Assembly (NCBI RefSeq): GCF_024436415.1
Contig: NZ_JAFMZQ010000001.1
Location: 1,488,001-1,552,000, forward strand
From: Pedobacter deserti
GTDB lineage: Bacteria; Bacteroidota; Bacteroidia; Sphingobacteriales; Sphingobacteriaceae
DNA length: 64,000 nucleotides
Direction: 5' to 3'
The position numbers were made by a program, and so were the translations under genes. The notes under the pieces were generated by a model. The model had not been told where the DNA came from, made no database searches, and saw only the letters and a program-made list of their open reading frames with translations. Of this stretch, positions 15,065-23,814 are shown piece after piece. Numbering within the stretch: the stretch's first letter is position 1; each line of letters starts with the position of its first letter.

Positions 15065-15985
15065 ATGAAAAAAGAAGAGCCCGCGCTGCTTAGGTTTAAG
15101 TCGCTCACCGACGCCCACCGGCAATTTGGCCTCCCCAATCCAAAACATCCGCTGATTAGTATGCTTAATAGCGATAATCAGATTCCGATGAATGCCTTGC
15201 CCGGTTCGCACGTGCTGACCTTCTATAAAATTGCATATAAACCTGGCATCGCCAGAAGGTTGAAATACGGACAGCACTATTACGATTTTGCTGAAGGCGG
15301 CTTGTTTTTTGCTGCTCCAAACCAGATTATAGGCAATCAAAGTGACGACGAAGGTATTTGTTCTGAATATACCCTGTTGATACACCCCGACTTTTTTCTG
15401 AACTATCCACTGGCAAAGAAGATAAAGCAGTATGGCTTCTTTTCGTATTCAACGAATGAGGCGCTCCATCTGTCGGAGGAGGAGAAGACGACCATCATTT
15501 CGATCTTCCATATGATTGAGGGGGAGCTGAACAGCCGGATAGATGACTTCAGTCAGGATGTGGTTATATCGCAGATTGAGTTGCTCCTCAACTACGCAAA
15601 CCGTTTTTACAGACGCCAGTTCATTACCCGTAAGGCAGTGCATAGCGATCTGCTGGAGAAACTGGAGGAGGTGCTGGACGACTATTTTATCAATAACAGG
15701 TCGCTGAGCAGCGGCTTGCCAAGTGTCCAGTATCTGGCAGACCAATTGAATGTGTCCCCGAGCTACCTGAGCGATATGCTGCGCTCGTTGACAGGCCAGA
15801 GCGCCCAGCAGCACATTCATCATCGCTTGATTGAAGAGGCCAAAGAACGGTTATCTACCAGTACTTTGTCGGTAAGCCAGATTGCCTATGAACTTGGTTT
15901 CGAGCATCCGCAATCTTTCAGTAAACTGTTTAAGACCAAGACAGAGCAGACGCCGCTGGCATTCAGACAGCGGTTTTTGAGTTAA
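15065..15985 (+). CDS. AraC family transcriptional regulator
   Basis: A 306-residue protein. The N-terminal about 190 residues form an effector domain with a cupin-like part ('KYGQHYYDFAEGGLFFAAPN'). The C-terminal 100 residues contain the two helix-turn-helix motifs: 'VQYLADQLNVSPSYLSDMLR' and 'SQIAYELGFEHPQSFSKLFK', followed by 'QTPLAFRQRF'. This is the standard AraC DNA-binding domain. It likely regulates the SDR gene just upstream, although this is inferred from position only. Confidence 0.93.
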   Translation: MKKEEPALLRFKSLTDAHRQFGLPNPKHPLISMLNSDNQIPMNALPGSHVLTFYKIAYKPGIARRLKYGQHYYDFAEGGLFFAAPNQIIGNQSDDEGICSEYTLLIHPDFFLNYPLAKKIKQYGFFSYSTNEALHLSEEEKTTIISIFHMIEGELNSRIDDFSQDVVISQIELLLNYANRFYRRQFITRKAVHSDLLEKLEEVLDDYFINNRSLSSGLPSVQYLADQLNVSPSYLSDMLRSLTGQSAQQHIHHRLIEEAKERLSTSTLSVSQIAYELGFEHPQSFSKLFKTKTEQTPLAFRQRFLS

Positions 15986-15994
15986 GAGGTCAGC

Positions 15995-16498
15995 TCAGGC
16001 TGAGGCTACTGCCGGATAAAGAATGTTTTGCTCAATCTGCGTGAAGTACGCGCCGGCATTTCTGTTGTCTTCGGCCGACTGGGCAAGCAGCGTTGCGGCG
16101 TTCTCCATTTTTAGAGCCTCTGCCATCTTTTCCATAGAGCCGTAAAGGGAGATTTTATGAAAGGTGATCAGCTTTGCTGCCTGCAGGATCTGGACGTCTT
16201 TATGGGGCGACTGCTGCTTTTTGTAGCCGCATGCTTCTTTGGCCATAGCCATTAAGGTTTCGTCGGTATTTGACATGATCCTGGAAGGGCGCAGCTTAAG
16301 CCATTTTAAAATTTGGGCCAGGCGGTCGACATGCTGTGCCAGCTCATTTCGGGTGGGCGACAAGCAGGACTTCAGTTCGTCGGTAGCGGCATTTTCTGAG
16401 AGCTGCTCAAAGAGTTTTTCATATTTCTTTTCGCTGGCATAACAAGCAGATACCATTTCCTGGAATACATCAATCAGATTTATAGGCGGCGTTTTCAT
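15995..16498 (-). CDS. Ferritin-like protein, DUF892 (YciE/YciF type)
   Basis: A 167-residue four-helix-bundle protein: 'LIDVFQEMVSACYASEKKYE', 'TRNELAQHVDRLAQILKWL', 'ILQAAKLITFHKISLYGSM' and 'AEDNRNAGAYFTQIEQNILY' supply the helix pattern and the Glu/His residues expected for a diiron-like site. YciE-type proteins are induced in general or osmotic stress; their exact role is not settled. Convergent with the AraC gene (9 nt). Confidence 0.82.
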   Translation of the reverse strand: MKTPPINLIDVFQEMVSACYASEKKYEKLFEQLSENAATDELKSCLSPTRNELAQHVDRLAQILKWLKLRPSRIMSNTDETLMAMAKEACGYKKQQSPHKDVQILQAAKLITFHKISLYGSMEKMAEALKMENAATLLAQSAEDNRNAGAYFTQIEQNILYPAVASA

Positions 16499-16529
16499 GA
16501 GTTCTTAACAGTTGGTTCCGGGATTTCGT

Positions 16530-17504
16530 TCAAAGTATTTTCAGTTCTGTGACTACCGCCCGGTGATCGGATGTCCATGGTGTAACTACGATGTCGGAAA
16601 GCTCAGATTGATCGCCCATCAGGAAGGCGTCTTTCACACGGATGCCTTTTTTTGAAACATGAATGAGATCGATCCGGTCGTGGATTTCGGGGTCATGCCA
16701 TAAGCCTGGCATGGTGGTCCAGGTATAGCCGGGCTTCTTTTTAACGTTTGGATGGATTTGCCGGTATGCGTCAACAAATCCTGATTTAAGGATGTAGTCG
16801 GTGCAGGGCCAGTTTACGGCGAAAGGGAGCAAGGGGTCGTTACGTTCCCTGATCGCTTTTGGCGTCCAGTCGAGACAGCTTGGTTCATTAAAGTCGCCCA
16901 CCAGCACCACGGGAATTCCTTTGGCCATAAGTGGTGCCGCCTCGTCCATCATGCTTTTTACTTCGTGCATTCTGGCTTTGGTGGCCGATTGAATCACCTC
17001 TGCCCCGGTACTGAATTTTTTGTCGGCAATATCGTAAGATTCGTACGGCGTATACATGAGGTGCATCACGCCGAAGGCAACGGTTTTGGTGCCCGGCAGT
17101 TCTATAAGGACGATCTGCGAATTTTTACCCGCGGTGTTTTGGTGGTTAGCGGGTTGTGGCTTTACCGGTGGTACAGGCTTTATCTTATAACGTGAGATGA
17201 CCGCCCTGCTTCCGCTTATAATATAGTGGTTCCAGCCCAGCTTTTCCGCAAGAATAATTGCTCTTGATGTTTTGTCGCCCATACCACTGGTCTGCTCCTG
17301 CAGGCCTACGACGTCTGCTCCTGAAGTCTTGATTGCCGCCAATTCGTATTTGATGCTCGTGTCTCTGGGCAGTTTGCAGCCATCGCCGCCATGCCATAGG
17401 TTAAAGCTCATGATGCGAACGTTCTGCTTCGTCTGAGCGCCGACAGGTTTGACTGACATACAAAAGGCGCTGATCAGTAATAAGATTCGGATGCTGGATT
17501 TCAT
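16530..17504 (-). CDS. Exported endonuclease/exonuclease/phosphatase family protein
   Basis: A 324-residue protein with signal peptide (residues 1-23, 'PVGAQ'). The EEP fold is shown by 'VRIMSFNLWHGG', 'GADVVGLQEQTSG' (metal-binding Glu), 'VVLVGDFNEPSCLDW' (Asp and Asn) and 'TPWTSDHRAVVTEL' (Asp-His pair). Export suggests action on phosphoesters outside the cytoplasm, such as nucleic acids or phospholipid head groups. It overlaps the upstream gene's stop by 1 nt (TAATG), so it is the last gene of an operon running from the GH2 gene. Confidence 0.88.
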   Translation of the reverse strand: MKSSIRILLLISAFCMSVKPVGAQTKQNVRIMSFNLWHGGDGCKLPRDTSIKYELAAIKTSGADVVGLQEQTSGMGDKTSRAIILAEKLGWNHYIISGSRAVISRYKIKPVPPVKPQPANHQNTAGKNSQIVLIELPGTKTVAFGVMHLMYTPYESYDIADKKFSTGAEVIQSATKARMHEVKSMMDEAAPLMAKGIPVVLVGDFNEPSCLDWTPKAIRERNDPLLPFAVNWPCTDYILKSGFVDAYRQIHPNVKKKPGYTWTTMPGLWHDPEIHDRIDLIHVSKKGIRVKDAFLMGDQSELSDIVVTPWTSDHRAVVTELKIL

Positions 17505-17974
17505 TATTTACGATTGGTGTTATGCTGTCTTATTGACCTTTTAGCTGCTTGTATTTTTTCAGCTTCATCTATGGAATGAGACGTATGAATATCGTCATCC
17601 TCTTCAGCCATGTCTGACAAGCGTTTATAGTATTTATGCAGTTGGTCCAACTCTTCTTCGCTCAGATCTTCGATGTCGACCATTCGGTTGCTGGAGTGAC
17701 GGGAGGCTGCAATAAGTTCATTGAGCTTTAACTGGATAGCCTTGTTGTCTTTGTTCTGTGATTTTTGGATCAGGAAAACCATTAAAAAGGTAACGATCGT
17801 TGTGCCGGTGTTAATAACCAACTGCCAGGTTTCTGAAAAATGAAAGAGGGGACCGCTAATGGCCCAGACTATCACAACCAGCGTTGCGATGCCAAAGGCA
17901 GGCCCGCTTCCAACCCAACAGGTGATCAGGTTCGCTACGTTTTCGAACCAACCGATTTTCTTCTTTTTTGCCAT
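17504..17974 (-). CDS. Low-affinity iron permease family protein
   Basis: A 156-residue protein with two transmembrane segments (about residues 24-44 and 51-70): 'FGIATLVVIVWAISGPLF' and 'LVINTGTTIVTFLMVFLIQ', then 'SQNKDNKAIQLKLNELIAAS' and an acidic tail. This matches the bacterial low-affinity iron permease-like family. Transport activity of bacterial members is not well established. It stands 12 nt after the GNAT gene. Confidence 0.88.
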   Translation of the reverse strand: MAKKKKIGWFENVANLITCWVGSGPAFGIATLVVIVWAISGPLFHFSETWQLVINTGTTIVTFLMVFLIQKSQNKDNKAIQLKLNELIAASRHSSNRMVDIEDLSEEELDQLHKYYKRLSDMAEEDDDIHTSHSIDEAEKIQAAKRSIRQHNTNRK

Positions 17975-17986
17975 CTTTTATAGGTG

Positions 17987-18496
17987 TTAATTATGCAAAA
18001 CCTTTTCGTATGCCCGCCGCGATTTTCCTCTTAAAAGTACTTCCCCGCAGTACACATACCCCGCGTTTTCAAAAGTCCGGATCATGGCGGGGTTGTCGAA
18101 GTTGGTATCGGCCTTGATGCTGTGTATGTTTCGTTCTGCCGCAAAGCGGGCGATATGTTCAAGCATTTGTCTTGCCAGACCTCTTCCCAGATGACTTTCA
18201 GCTATGCCTACCCGGTGTATGACAACGAAGTCGCCCGTACTAAGCCATTTTCCTTCGATATTGTCGTACGCGGGCTCGTCGTTTACTAGTACTGCTACAT
18301 ATCCCACAATCTGGTCTTTTTCCGTCAGAACATATCCTGCCTGTTTGCTGATGTCGTTTCGGACCACTTCCATATTGGGGTAGCCATCTTGCCATTGCTC
18401 GCTGCCCTCTGCCTTTCTTCTTTCTATCGCCTTATCCAAAATAGCCCATATCTGGTCAATTTCGTTCGGACTGGCTTCTCTGAAGTTGTATTCCAT
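17987..18496 (-). CDS. GNAT family N-acetyltransferase
   Basis: A 169-residue acetyl-CoA-dependent acyltransferase. Motif A is visible as 'VIHRVGIAESHLGRGLARQM', with the pyrophosphate-binding loop HLGRGLA, followed by 'AAERNIHSIKADTNFDNPAM' and 'FENAGYVYCGEV' (motif B region). Substrate is unknown. It starts 4 nt after the GH2 gene and precedes the iron permease-like gene by 12 nt. Confidence 0.92.
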   Translation of the reverse strand: MEYNFREASPNEIDQIWAILDKAIERRKAEGSEQWQDGYPNMEVVRNDISKQAGYVLTEKDQIVGYVAVLVNDEPAYDNIEGKWLSTGDFVVIHRVGIAESHLGRGLARQMLEHIARFAAERNIHSIKADTNFDNPAMIRTFENAGYVYCGEVLLRGKSRRAYEKVLHN

Positions 18497-18500
18497 TCAA

Positions 18501-20312
18501 CTAGTTGATCTTTTTACTTTCATTGATTACTGCCTGATTTACCTCGCGCACCCGTTCAACCTCCATTTTTTCAAAGGCGCGGTCATACGTGAGCAGCCCG
18601 TTTATCTCATGCTCTACATCGGTGGTCTGCGTATAAATAGCGACGCTTAATCCCTTATACTTCATGAGTTGCTCTACCTGGTTCATGAGCAGGATATATT
18701 TGTCGGTAAGCCTTTCCTTTGTTGGTTCGTAACCGTAGGCATTGTTTTCAACCGGCCACATGTGTCCCCTCACAAACAGTCCGACGCCGCCATATTCACC
18801 CAGAGAGGCTGCCCGCTTATCGTCCGGCTTTGAGGCGTCGTTCGGGCCTATGTAAATGTGCGTGTCGACGAAGTCGCCATTTCCCGGATCTCCGGCCGCT
18901 TTCTGATAGCCAGGGTTGTTATTGAATCCCGAGTTTCCGTTGACCAGCCTCGAGGGATCATACTTTTTTACCCAGTCGGTAATCTCTTTGACGTCGAAAG
19001 CTCCCCAGTTTTCATTGAAAGGCACCCACGCTATGATTGACGGAGGGTTATGCAGATCGTCCATCATTGCCTTGAGCTCCTTACGGAAAGCGGTTCTGGT
19101 TTTTGCCGTGTCTTCATGCTGATACCAGATGGCAGGCATATCCTGCCACACAAGCAGGCCAAGCTTGTCGGCCCAGTAATAGAAGCGCTTAGGTTCGGTT
19201 TTCATATGTTTCCTGATCAGGTTGAAACCAGCTCGTTTTGTGAATTCCACATCGTATTTAAGTGCTTCGTCTGTCGGCGCCGTCAGAATACCATCGGGCC
19301 AGTAACCCTGATCTAGCAAGCCTACCTGCATCACAAATTGATTGTTGAGCAGGGGTCTTACCACGCCATTTACCTTGCCAAGGCGCACATCACGCATGCC
19401 GAAATAGCTGGTGACCTCGTCGGTGACCTTTCCGCTTTTATCGTATAGCGTGAGTTTGAGGTCATATAAGAACGGGTCGTCTGGCGACCATAGCTTAGGG
19501 TTTGGCACCGCAAGGTAGAATGTGGTCCCGGCCTGGGCCTTTGTCTCTGAAATAACTTTTTTACCGTCGAGGGCCGCTGCTGTAATCTGTGCGACATCAG
19601 CGCTTACTGTAATTTGCAGGCGACTGTTAGCCACATCGGGCGTTAGCTTTAGGTTTTTGATGTAGTTTTTGCCGACTGGTTCCAGCCACACACTTTGCCA
19701 GATGCCGGAGGTAAAGGTGTAGTCGCCGCGCGGACCGTTTTTGCCGGAGGGTGTCTTGCCATCGTTAGGATCGTGCGCTGCAACCACCAAAACGTTGCTT
19801 CCTTTCTTCAGGAAAGGCGTAATGTTTAGGCTAAAAGCATCGTATCCGCCGGCATGGGTGCCAGCCTTTTGTCCGTTTACAAACACGGTCGCGTCGTGGT
19901 CAACCGCATCGAAGTGGATGATCACCTGCTTATCTTTCCAGGATGCCGGGATCTCAAAGTTTCTCCGGTACCACATATTGATTTCCTGGTTACGCTCTAT
20001 ACCCGAGAGCACCGATTCCGGACAGTAGGGCACAAGGATAGTTTCTTTTTTGCCTTCGAAGTTTATGGGCTTGATTGGCTTTAAAGCGTTTGCAACCTGC
20101 TTTCCGCCAAGATAATCCCATTTTCCGTTAAGAGAAAGCCAGTCGGCCCGCTGTAACTGCGGTCTTGGATAATCTGGAAACGGCATATCTGTGTTCATGG
20201 CAGCCTGTGTCCATTTTGTGGGTAGTTTGGGCTTCTGGCCGGATGCTGTGTGCACCATGATCGCTGTTGCGATCACTAAAATGATGAAAAGCAGTCTCTT
20301 AGATATTGTCAT
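18501..20312 (-). CDS. Glycoside hydrolase family 2 (beta-galactosidase/glucuronidase-like), exported
   Basis: A 603-residue protein with signal peptide (to about residue 25, 'TASGQ'). It has an N-terminal sugar-binding jelly roll ('NGKWDYLGG', 'YRRNFEIPASWKDKQVIIHF', 'AVDHDATVFVNGQ'), an immunoglobulin-like domain (about 215-310) and a TIM barrel. The barrel contains 'GFNLIRKHMKTEP', the acid/base Glu in 'WVPFNENWGAF' and the nucleophile Glu in 'ASLGEYGGVG'. It is shorter than full GH2 enzymes, which fits the compact Bacteroidota subfamily. It begins an operon with three further genes. The exact glycoside is not predictable. Confidence 0.92.
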   Translation of the reverse strand: MTISKRLLFIILVIATAIMVHTASGQKPKLPTKWTQAAMNTDMPFPDYPRPQLQRADWLSLNGKWDYLGGKQVANALKPIKPINFEGKKETILVPYCPESVLSGIERNQEINMWYRRNFEIPASWKDKQVIIHFDAVDHDATVFVNGQKAGTHAGGYDAFSLNITPFLKKGSNVLVVAAHDPNDGKTPSGKNGPRGDYTFTSGIWQSVWLEPVGKNYIKNLKLTPDVANSRLQITVSADVAQITAAALDGKKVISETKAQAGTTFYLAVPNPKLWSPDDPFLYDLKLTLYDKSGKVTDEVTSYFGMRDVRLGKVNGVVRPLLNNQFVMQVGLLDQGYWPDGILTAPTDEALKYDVEFTKRAGFNLIRKHMKTEPKRFYYWADKLGLLVWQDMPAIWYQHEDTAKTRTAFRKELKAMMDDLHNPPSIIAWVPFNENWGAFDVKEITDWVKKYDPSRLVNGNSGFNNNPGYQKAAGDPGNGDFVDTHIYIGPNDASKPDDKRAASLGEYGGVGLFVRGHMWPVENNAYGYEPTKERLTDKYILLMNQVEQLMKYKGLSVAIYTQTTDVEHEINGLLTYDRAFEKMEVERVREVNQAVINESKKIN

Positions 20313-20345
20313 AACCTATGATATTTTTTGAATGTAATATATGGG

Positions 20346-20377
20346 TTTGGTGCTAATTGTACAAAAGTATATGTTTG
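20346..20377 (+). promoter_or_regulatory. Promoter of the HopJ-like gene
   Basis: TTTG (20346-20349), 20 nt, then TATGTTTG (20370-20377), a perfect Bacteroidota-type promoter. The ATG at 20397 follows by 19 nt, which excludes an upstream in-frame start at 20328. Confidence 0.7.
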
Positions 20378-20396
20378 CAGCTCGCTTAAGAAGATT

Positions 20397-20741
20397 ATGA
20401 AAGAAGATATTGCCGGTTTGCTGAACCTTATTCAGTCGAAGAACATGAATTTTTCGGGCCTGATTGCCTTTATAGAGGAACGTTATGATCATACCCCGAC
20501 GGCCTTCAGGAATGGAGAGGTTTACAACGAGGCTTCGCAAAATCAGGGTAGCGCGAAGGTGCTGACTTTTGCAAAGCTTAACGGGCTCTCGGAAGAAGAC
20601 ACTTTACAGTTGTTTGCCGAGCATTACGAAGCAGTGCTTGCGACCCCGGAAGGTACAGATCATCAGAACATCAGGCAGTTTATGGCCCGGGGCTGGGAGG
20701 GCGTTGCCTTCGAGGGTGTGGCTTTAAAGGCTAAGTCTTAG
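20397..20741 (+). CDS. HopJ type III effector-like protein
   Basis: A 114-residue protein: 'FSGLIAFIEERYDHTPTAF', 'NEASQNQGSAKVLTFAKLNG' and 'HYEAVLATPEGTDHQNIRQF' match the HopJ family along its whole length. The family was named after a Pseudomonas effector, yet members are widespread in non-pathogens with no type III secretion, and their role is likely cytoplasmic. No secretion genes are nearby. The start is chosen from the promoter. It overlaps the convergent HPP gene by 4 nt. Confidence 0.87.
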   Translation: MKEDIAGLLNLIQSKNMNFSGLIAFIEERYDHTPTAFRNGEVYNEASQNQGSAKVLTFAKLNGLSEEDTLQLFAEHYEAVLATPEGTDHQNIRQFMARGWEGVAFEGVALKAKS

Positions 20742-21322
20742 GGACGGCGGTAGCGTTTCCAGAAAAGATACCAGCGTTTGTTTCTCGGATAACTTCTATG
20801 CGAGGTTCTGTTATTGAAAAATATGGCAACGGCCAGAAGGATAATACATCCCGACAGTACGGGACTGATCACGTAAAGGTACCCGAGCGATAAGATTTTT
20901 TCCGATCCGATATTAGCGATCAGGGCGGTTGCGCCTCCGGGAGGATGCAGGGTTTTAGTGATCTGCATGCAGACTATGGATAGCGACACAGACAGCGCTG
21001 CGGCAAGCCAGAGTTCGCCGGGTATCAGTTTATGGATGGTAACGCCGATGATAGCCGAAATGACGTGTCCGCCAATTAGGTTCCGTGGCTGTGCGAGGGG
21101 ACTATTGATAACGCCGTAGATAAGTACGGCGGAGGCACCAAAAGAGCCGATCAGGAAAAGATTGTCGTGCGCTTCAAAATACGGACTGTGCAGCAGACCG
21201 ATAAGGGCGATGCCGGTAAAAGAACCAAGGAAAGTCCAGAAGTGTTCTTTCCGGTCGACCAGCGTTTCTTTATACAGGATATACCTTGCGGCACGTACAT
21301 GTTTTCTGATCTTTCGCCTCAT
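20738..21322 (-). CDS. HPP family transmembrane protein
   Basis: A 194-residue protein begun at MRRKIRKHVRAARYIL; an upstream extension in the same frame is rejected because it is strongly basic and runs toward the haemoglobin gene. Four hydrophobic helices surround the family motif 'TKTLHPPGGATALIAN', with the HPP that names the family. It may transport nitrite or a related anion, as shown for some plant homologues; for bacterial members this is unproven. It is 44 nt downstream of the truncated haemoglobin gene, consistent with a nitrogen-oxide link. Confidence 0.85.
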   Translation of the reverse strand: MRRKIRKHVRAARYILYKETLVDRKEHFWTFLGSFTGIALIGLLHSPYFEAHDNLFLIGSFGASAVLIYGVINSPLAQPRNLIGGHVISAIIGVTIHKLIPGELWLAAALSVSLSIVCMQITKTLHPPGGATALIANIGSEKILSLGYLYVISPVLSGCIILLAVAIFFNNRTSHRSYPRNKRWYLFWKRYRRP

Positions 21323-21366
21323 TCGGAGCAAAGTTAATATTCGCTGCCGGATTCGGCAATGCTGCG

Positions 21367-21762
21367 TTACATTAATGGGAAGCCGGGGTGGTTTCGGTAA
21401 TATTCGATTTTGGACAGGAACATTGTCGCCATCTTTTCTGCACGCCACTTTGCTTCTTCGGTAAGCGGCCCTGCGAAGAGACTGTTCAGCGCAGTGCGCC
21501 ACAAAGTCAGCCAGGTATCGAAATGGTGCTTGCCAATGGCCATGTTTGCATGCGGTGGGAAGGGGCTTCCGCTGTAATTGTGTTTTTCTAACAACACCGT
21601 TTGCCAGAAACGGTACATCTTTTCAAGATGTTCGGGCCAGCGGTCGTTGATTATGGCGCCGAAGATAGGTCCGAGTAATTCGTTTTCCCGGATATTGGTG
21701 TAAAAGGTGTCGACCAATAAAACAATATCCTCATCCGTACTGATATCTTTTGATGCTGCCAT
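21367..21762 (-). CDS. Group III truncated haemoglobin
   Basis: A 131-residue protein from MAASKDISTDEDIVLL. Family features are 'LLVDTFYTNIRENELLGPIF', 'WPEHLEKMYRFWQTVLLEKH' and 'FPPHANMAIGKHHFDTWLTL', the last with the likely proximal histidine, and 'RAEKMATMFLSKI'. Group III truncated globins bind oxygen or nitric oxide; physiological role varies. A longer start was rejected because a strong -7 element sits 4 nt upstream of this ATG. Normal family length. Confidence 0.9.
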   Translation of the reverse strand: MAASKDISTDEDIVLLVDTFYTNIRENELLGPIFGAIINDRWPEHLEKMYRFWQTVLLEKHNYSGSPFPPHANMAIGKHHFDTWLTLWRTALNSLFAGPLTEEAKWRAEKMATMFLSKIEYYRNHPGFPLM

Positions 21763-21766
21763 AGTG

Positions 21767-21774
21767 CAAAGATA
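21767..21774 (-). promoter_or_regulatory. -7 element of the truncated haemoglobin gene
   Basis: TATCTTTG on the minus strand is a perfect TAnnTTTG match and ends 4 nt before the start codon, so the mRNA is probably leaderless. No clear -33 element is visible. Confidence 0.6.
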
Positions 21775-21805
21775 GCGAGTGATAAGCTGACCGGAATGAT
21801 CTCGG

Positions 21806-21934
21806 TCACTTATTGTCTTTCTTTCCGGATTTTTTCGGAACACAGTTCGGAACTTTTTTCCCTTCCTTGGTTTTCATTCCCACCTGCTCGTAGTTTTTCC
21901 AACATGGGTCCGATTCTTTTTTATTCTTAGGCAT
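21806..21934 (-). CDS. Small basic Cys-containing protein, 42 aa
   Basis: ATG at 21934 to TGA at 21806-21808. The protein begins MPKNKKESDPCWKNYEQVGM and continues with a lysine-rich 'KTKEGKKVPNCVPKK'. Two cysteines flank an aromatic, and 'VPNCVP' near the end recalls short proteins seen in many Bacteroidota and some phages. Function is unknown, but the pattern (C-W-x-x-Y ... P-N-C-V-P) looks conserved and deliberate. It precedes the haemoglobin gene on the same strand. Confidence 0.65.
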   Translation of the reverse strand: MPKNKKESDPCWKNYEQVGMKTKEGKKVPNCVPKKSGKKDNK

Positions 21935-22044
21935 AGCGGGTGCATTTGTAATACCTGGTATTAACAAAGCGCATCAATATTTGTTGTTTCCCAAGGCATT
22001 ATATTGGATGTTATATTTCTAAAATGATACAAAAGAACCTAAGA

Positions 22045-22071
22045 TTGATCAGGTTAATCAAAAGCTAATCA
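22045..22071 (+). repeat. Three phased direct repeats upstream of the sulfatase operon
   Basis: TTGATCA (22045), TTAATCA (22054) and CTAATCA (22065) recur at 9- and 11-nt steps, roughly one helical turn. A -7-like TTAATTTG follows at 22073-22080. The layout fits a binding site for an activator next to the operon promoter. Confidence 0.4.
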
Positions 22072-22136
22072 TTTAATTTGCAGACAGCCGGAGTGCCGGA
22101 CTTGTTGTATAACCAAATTTTAAGCTTCTGAGAGGT

Positions 22137-23813
22137 ATGAAAAAAAGAACTGCTGTATATGTTTTGCTCGCTGTATTTCTGGGTGCACCACTCGCGTCTA
22201 TGTCGCGAGCACTCCCTAAAAAACCAAAAAAGCCTAATATCATTTTGATTTTGGCCGATGATCTGGGTTACTCCGATCTGGGCTGTTATGGCGGTGAGAT
22301 TAATACGCCAAATCTGGACCGTATAGCAAAGCAGGGGATGCAGTTTACCCAGTTTTACAACGTGTCGAGGTGCTGCCCGACCAGAGCCTCGCTGCTGACT
22401 GGTCTCTATAACCACGATGCGGGGATAGGGCATATGACTACCGCAGAAAATGACAGTGGTTATCGCGGTCACCTTGGGAAAAATACCGTTACGATTGCCG
22501 AAGTACTGAAGCAGGCCGGCTATAGCACGGCGATGGTGGGTAAGTGGCATGTTTCTAACACAATTACACAGGAAAAAGAGGAACAAATCAAATGGCTTAG
22601 TCACCGCGCAGAATATCCGCTCTTTTCGCCGCTGGAGCAATATCCCACGAAAAGAGGGTTTGATAAGTTTTACGGGACTATATGGGGTGTGATTGATTTT
22701 TATGATCCCTTTAGCCTGGTAGAGGGCACTACGCCTGTTAAGCAGGTGCCTGCAAATTATTACCATACCGATGCAATTAACGATAAGGCTTCCGGTTATA
22801 TCCGTGAATTTGCAAAAAAAGGTGAGCCGTTCTTTCTATATATGGCGCACAATGCGCCACACTGGCCAATCCAGGCGCTTCCTGAAGATATTGAAAAGTA
22901 TAAGGATACCTATAAAGTCGGCTGGGAGGCCATCAGACGCAACCGCTATCAGCGGATGGTTAAGCTTGGTTTGATCGATTCAACCAAGGTGAAGCTGTCA
23001 CCGCGCAACCCTGCTCAAATGACCTGGGAGAATAACCCGCATAAAGAATGGGATGCCCGGGCAATGGCGGTGCATGCGGCGATGATAGACAGGATGGATC
23101 AAGGGATTGGACGTGTGTTGAAAACGCTTGAGGATACGGGTGAACTGGACAATACCATCATCGTCTTTTTAAGTGATAATGGTGCCAGTGCCGAGCTTTC
23201 GGAAAGGTACGGACCGGGTTTTGACCGACCGGGCGAAACGCGGGACGGGAGAAAGATCTCGTATGCGACAGACAAATCGGTAATGCCTGGTCCGCAGACA
23301 ACCTTCTTCTCGATTGGGCCGAGCTGGGCCAATGTAGCCAATACGCCTTTCCGGCTATGGAAGTCGCAATCGCTGGAGGGCGGCGTTCACACGCCTATGA
23401 TCGTTTCCTGGCCTGACGGCATTAAAAAGAAAGGGAGTAAATCTGCGCAGGTTGGCCATGTAATGGATTTTATGGCGACTTTTATTGATGTTACAGGGGC
23501 GGCTTATCCGAAGGAATATAACGGAAATATGATTACGCCGCTGGCAGGTAAGAGTTTGGCGCCACTGTTTAAAGGTAAAAAAGTTGAAGGTCATACCGTA
23601 TTGTGTAATGAGCATGAGGGCAGCAAGTATGTGAGGTATAACAACTGGAAACTGGTGGTTGCCGGTCCCGACCGGAAGTGGCAGCTGTACAATATGACGG
23701 ACGACCCGACCGAACTGAACAATCTTGCCAGTCAGCATCCCGACAAAGTCAAAGCCATGTCGGCCATGTGGGATGAATGGGCAAAGAATCATCATGTGTT
23801 ACCTAAGCCATAA
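22137..23813 (+). CDS. Sulfatase (type I, formylglycine-dependent), exported
   Basis: A 558-residue protein with signal peptide (about residues 1-25). The sulfatase core begins 'PNIILILADDLGYSDLGCYG', giving the calcium aspartates, and 'SRCCPTRASLLTGL' carries the C-x-P-x-R signature (Cys79 becomes formylglycine, Arg83). Later motifs are 'TAMVGKWHVSN', 'MAHNAPHWPIQAL' and 'IVFLSDNGAS'. It removes sulfate from an unknown sulfate ester in the periplasm. It is the first gene of an operon with a second sulfatase and their activating enzyme. Confidence 0.95.
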   Translation: MKKRTAVYVLLAVFLGAPLASMSRALPKKPKKPNIILILADDLGYSDLGCYGGEINTPNLDRIAKQGMQFTQFYNVSRCCPTRASLLTGLYNHDAGIGHMTTAENDSGYRGHLGKNTVTIAEVLKQAGYSTAMVGKWHVSNTITQEKEEQIKWLSHRAEYPLFSPLEQYPTKRGFDKFYGTIWGVIDFYDPFSLVEGTTPVKQVPANYYHTDAINDKASGYIREFAKKGEPFFLYMAHNAPHWPIQALPEDIEKYKDTYKVGWEAIRRNRYQRMVKLGLIDSTKVKLSPRNPAQMTWENNPHKEWDARAMAVHAAMIDRMDQGIGRVLKTLEDTGELDNTIIVFLSDNGASAELSERYGPGFDRPGETRDGRKISYATDKSVMPGPQTTFFSIGPSWANVANTPFRLWKSQSLEGGVHTPMIVSWPDGIKKKGSKSAQVGHVMDFMATFIDVTGAAYPKEYNGNMITPLAGKSLAPLFKGKKVEGHTVLCNEHEGSKYVRYNNWKLVVAGPDRKWQLYNMTDDPTELNNLASQHPDKVKAMSAMWDEWAKNHHVLPKP

Positions 23814-23814
23814 T

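Noticed and set aside
21323..21502. 60-residue N-terminal extension of the HPP protein
   Set aside because: It is strongly basic, overlaps the haemoglobin coding region and has no membrane segment; the internal ATG at 21322 fits the family.
22065..22766. 233-codon antisense frame across the first sulfatase
   Set aside because: It overlaps conserved sulfatase motifs on the other strand and shows no recognisable protein features.
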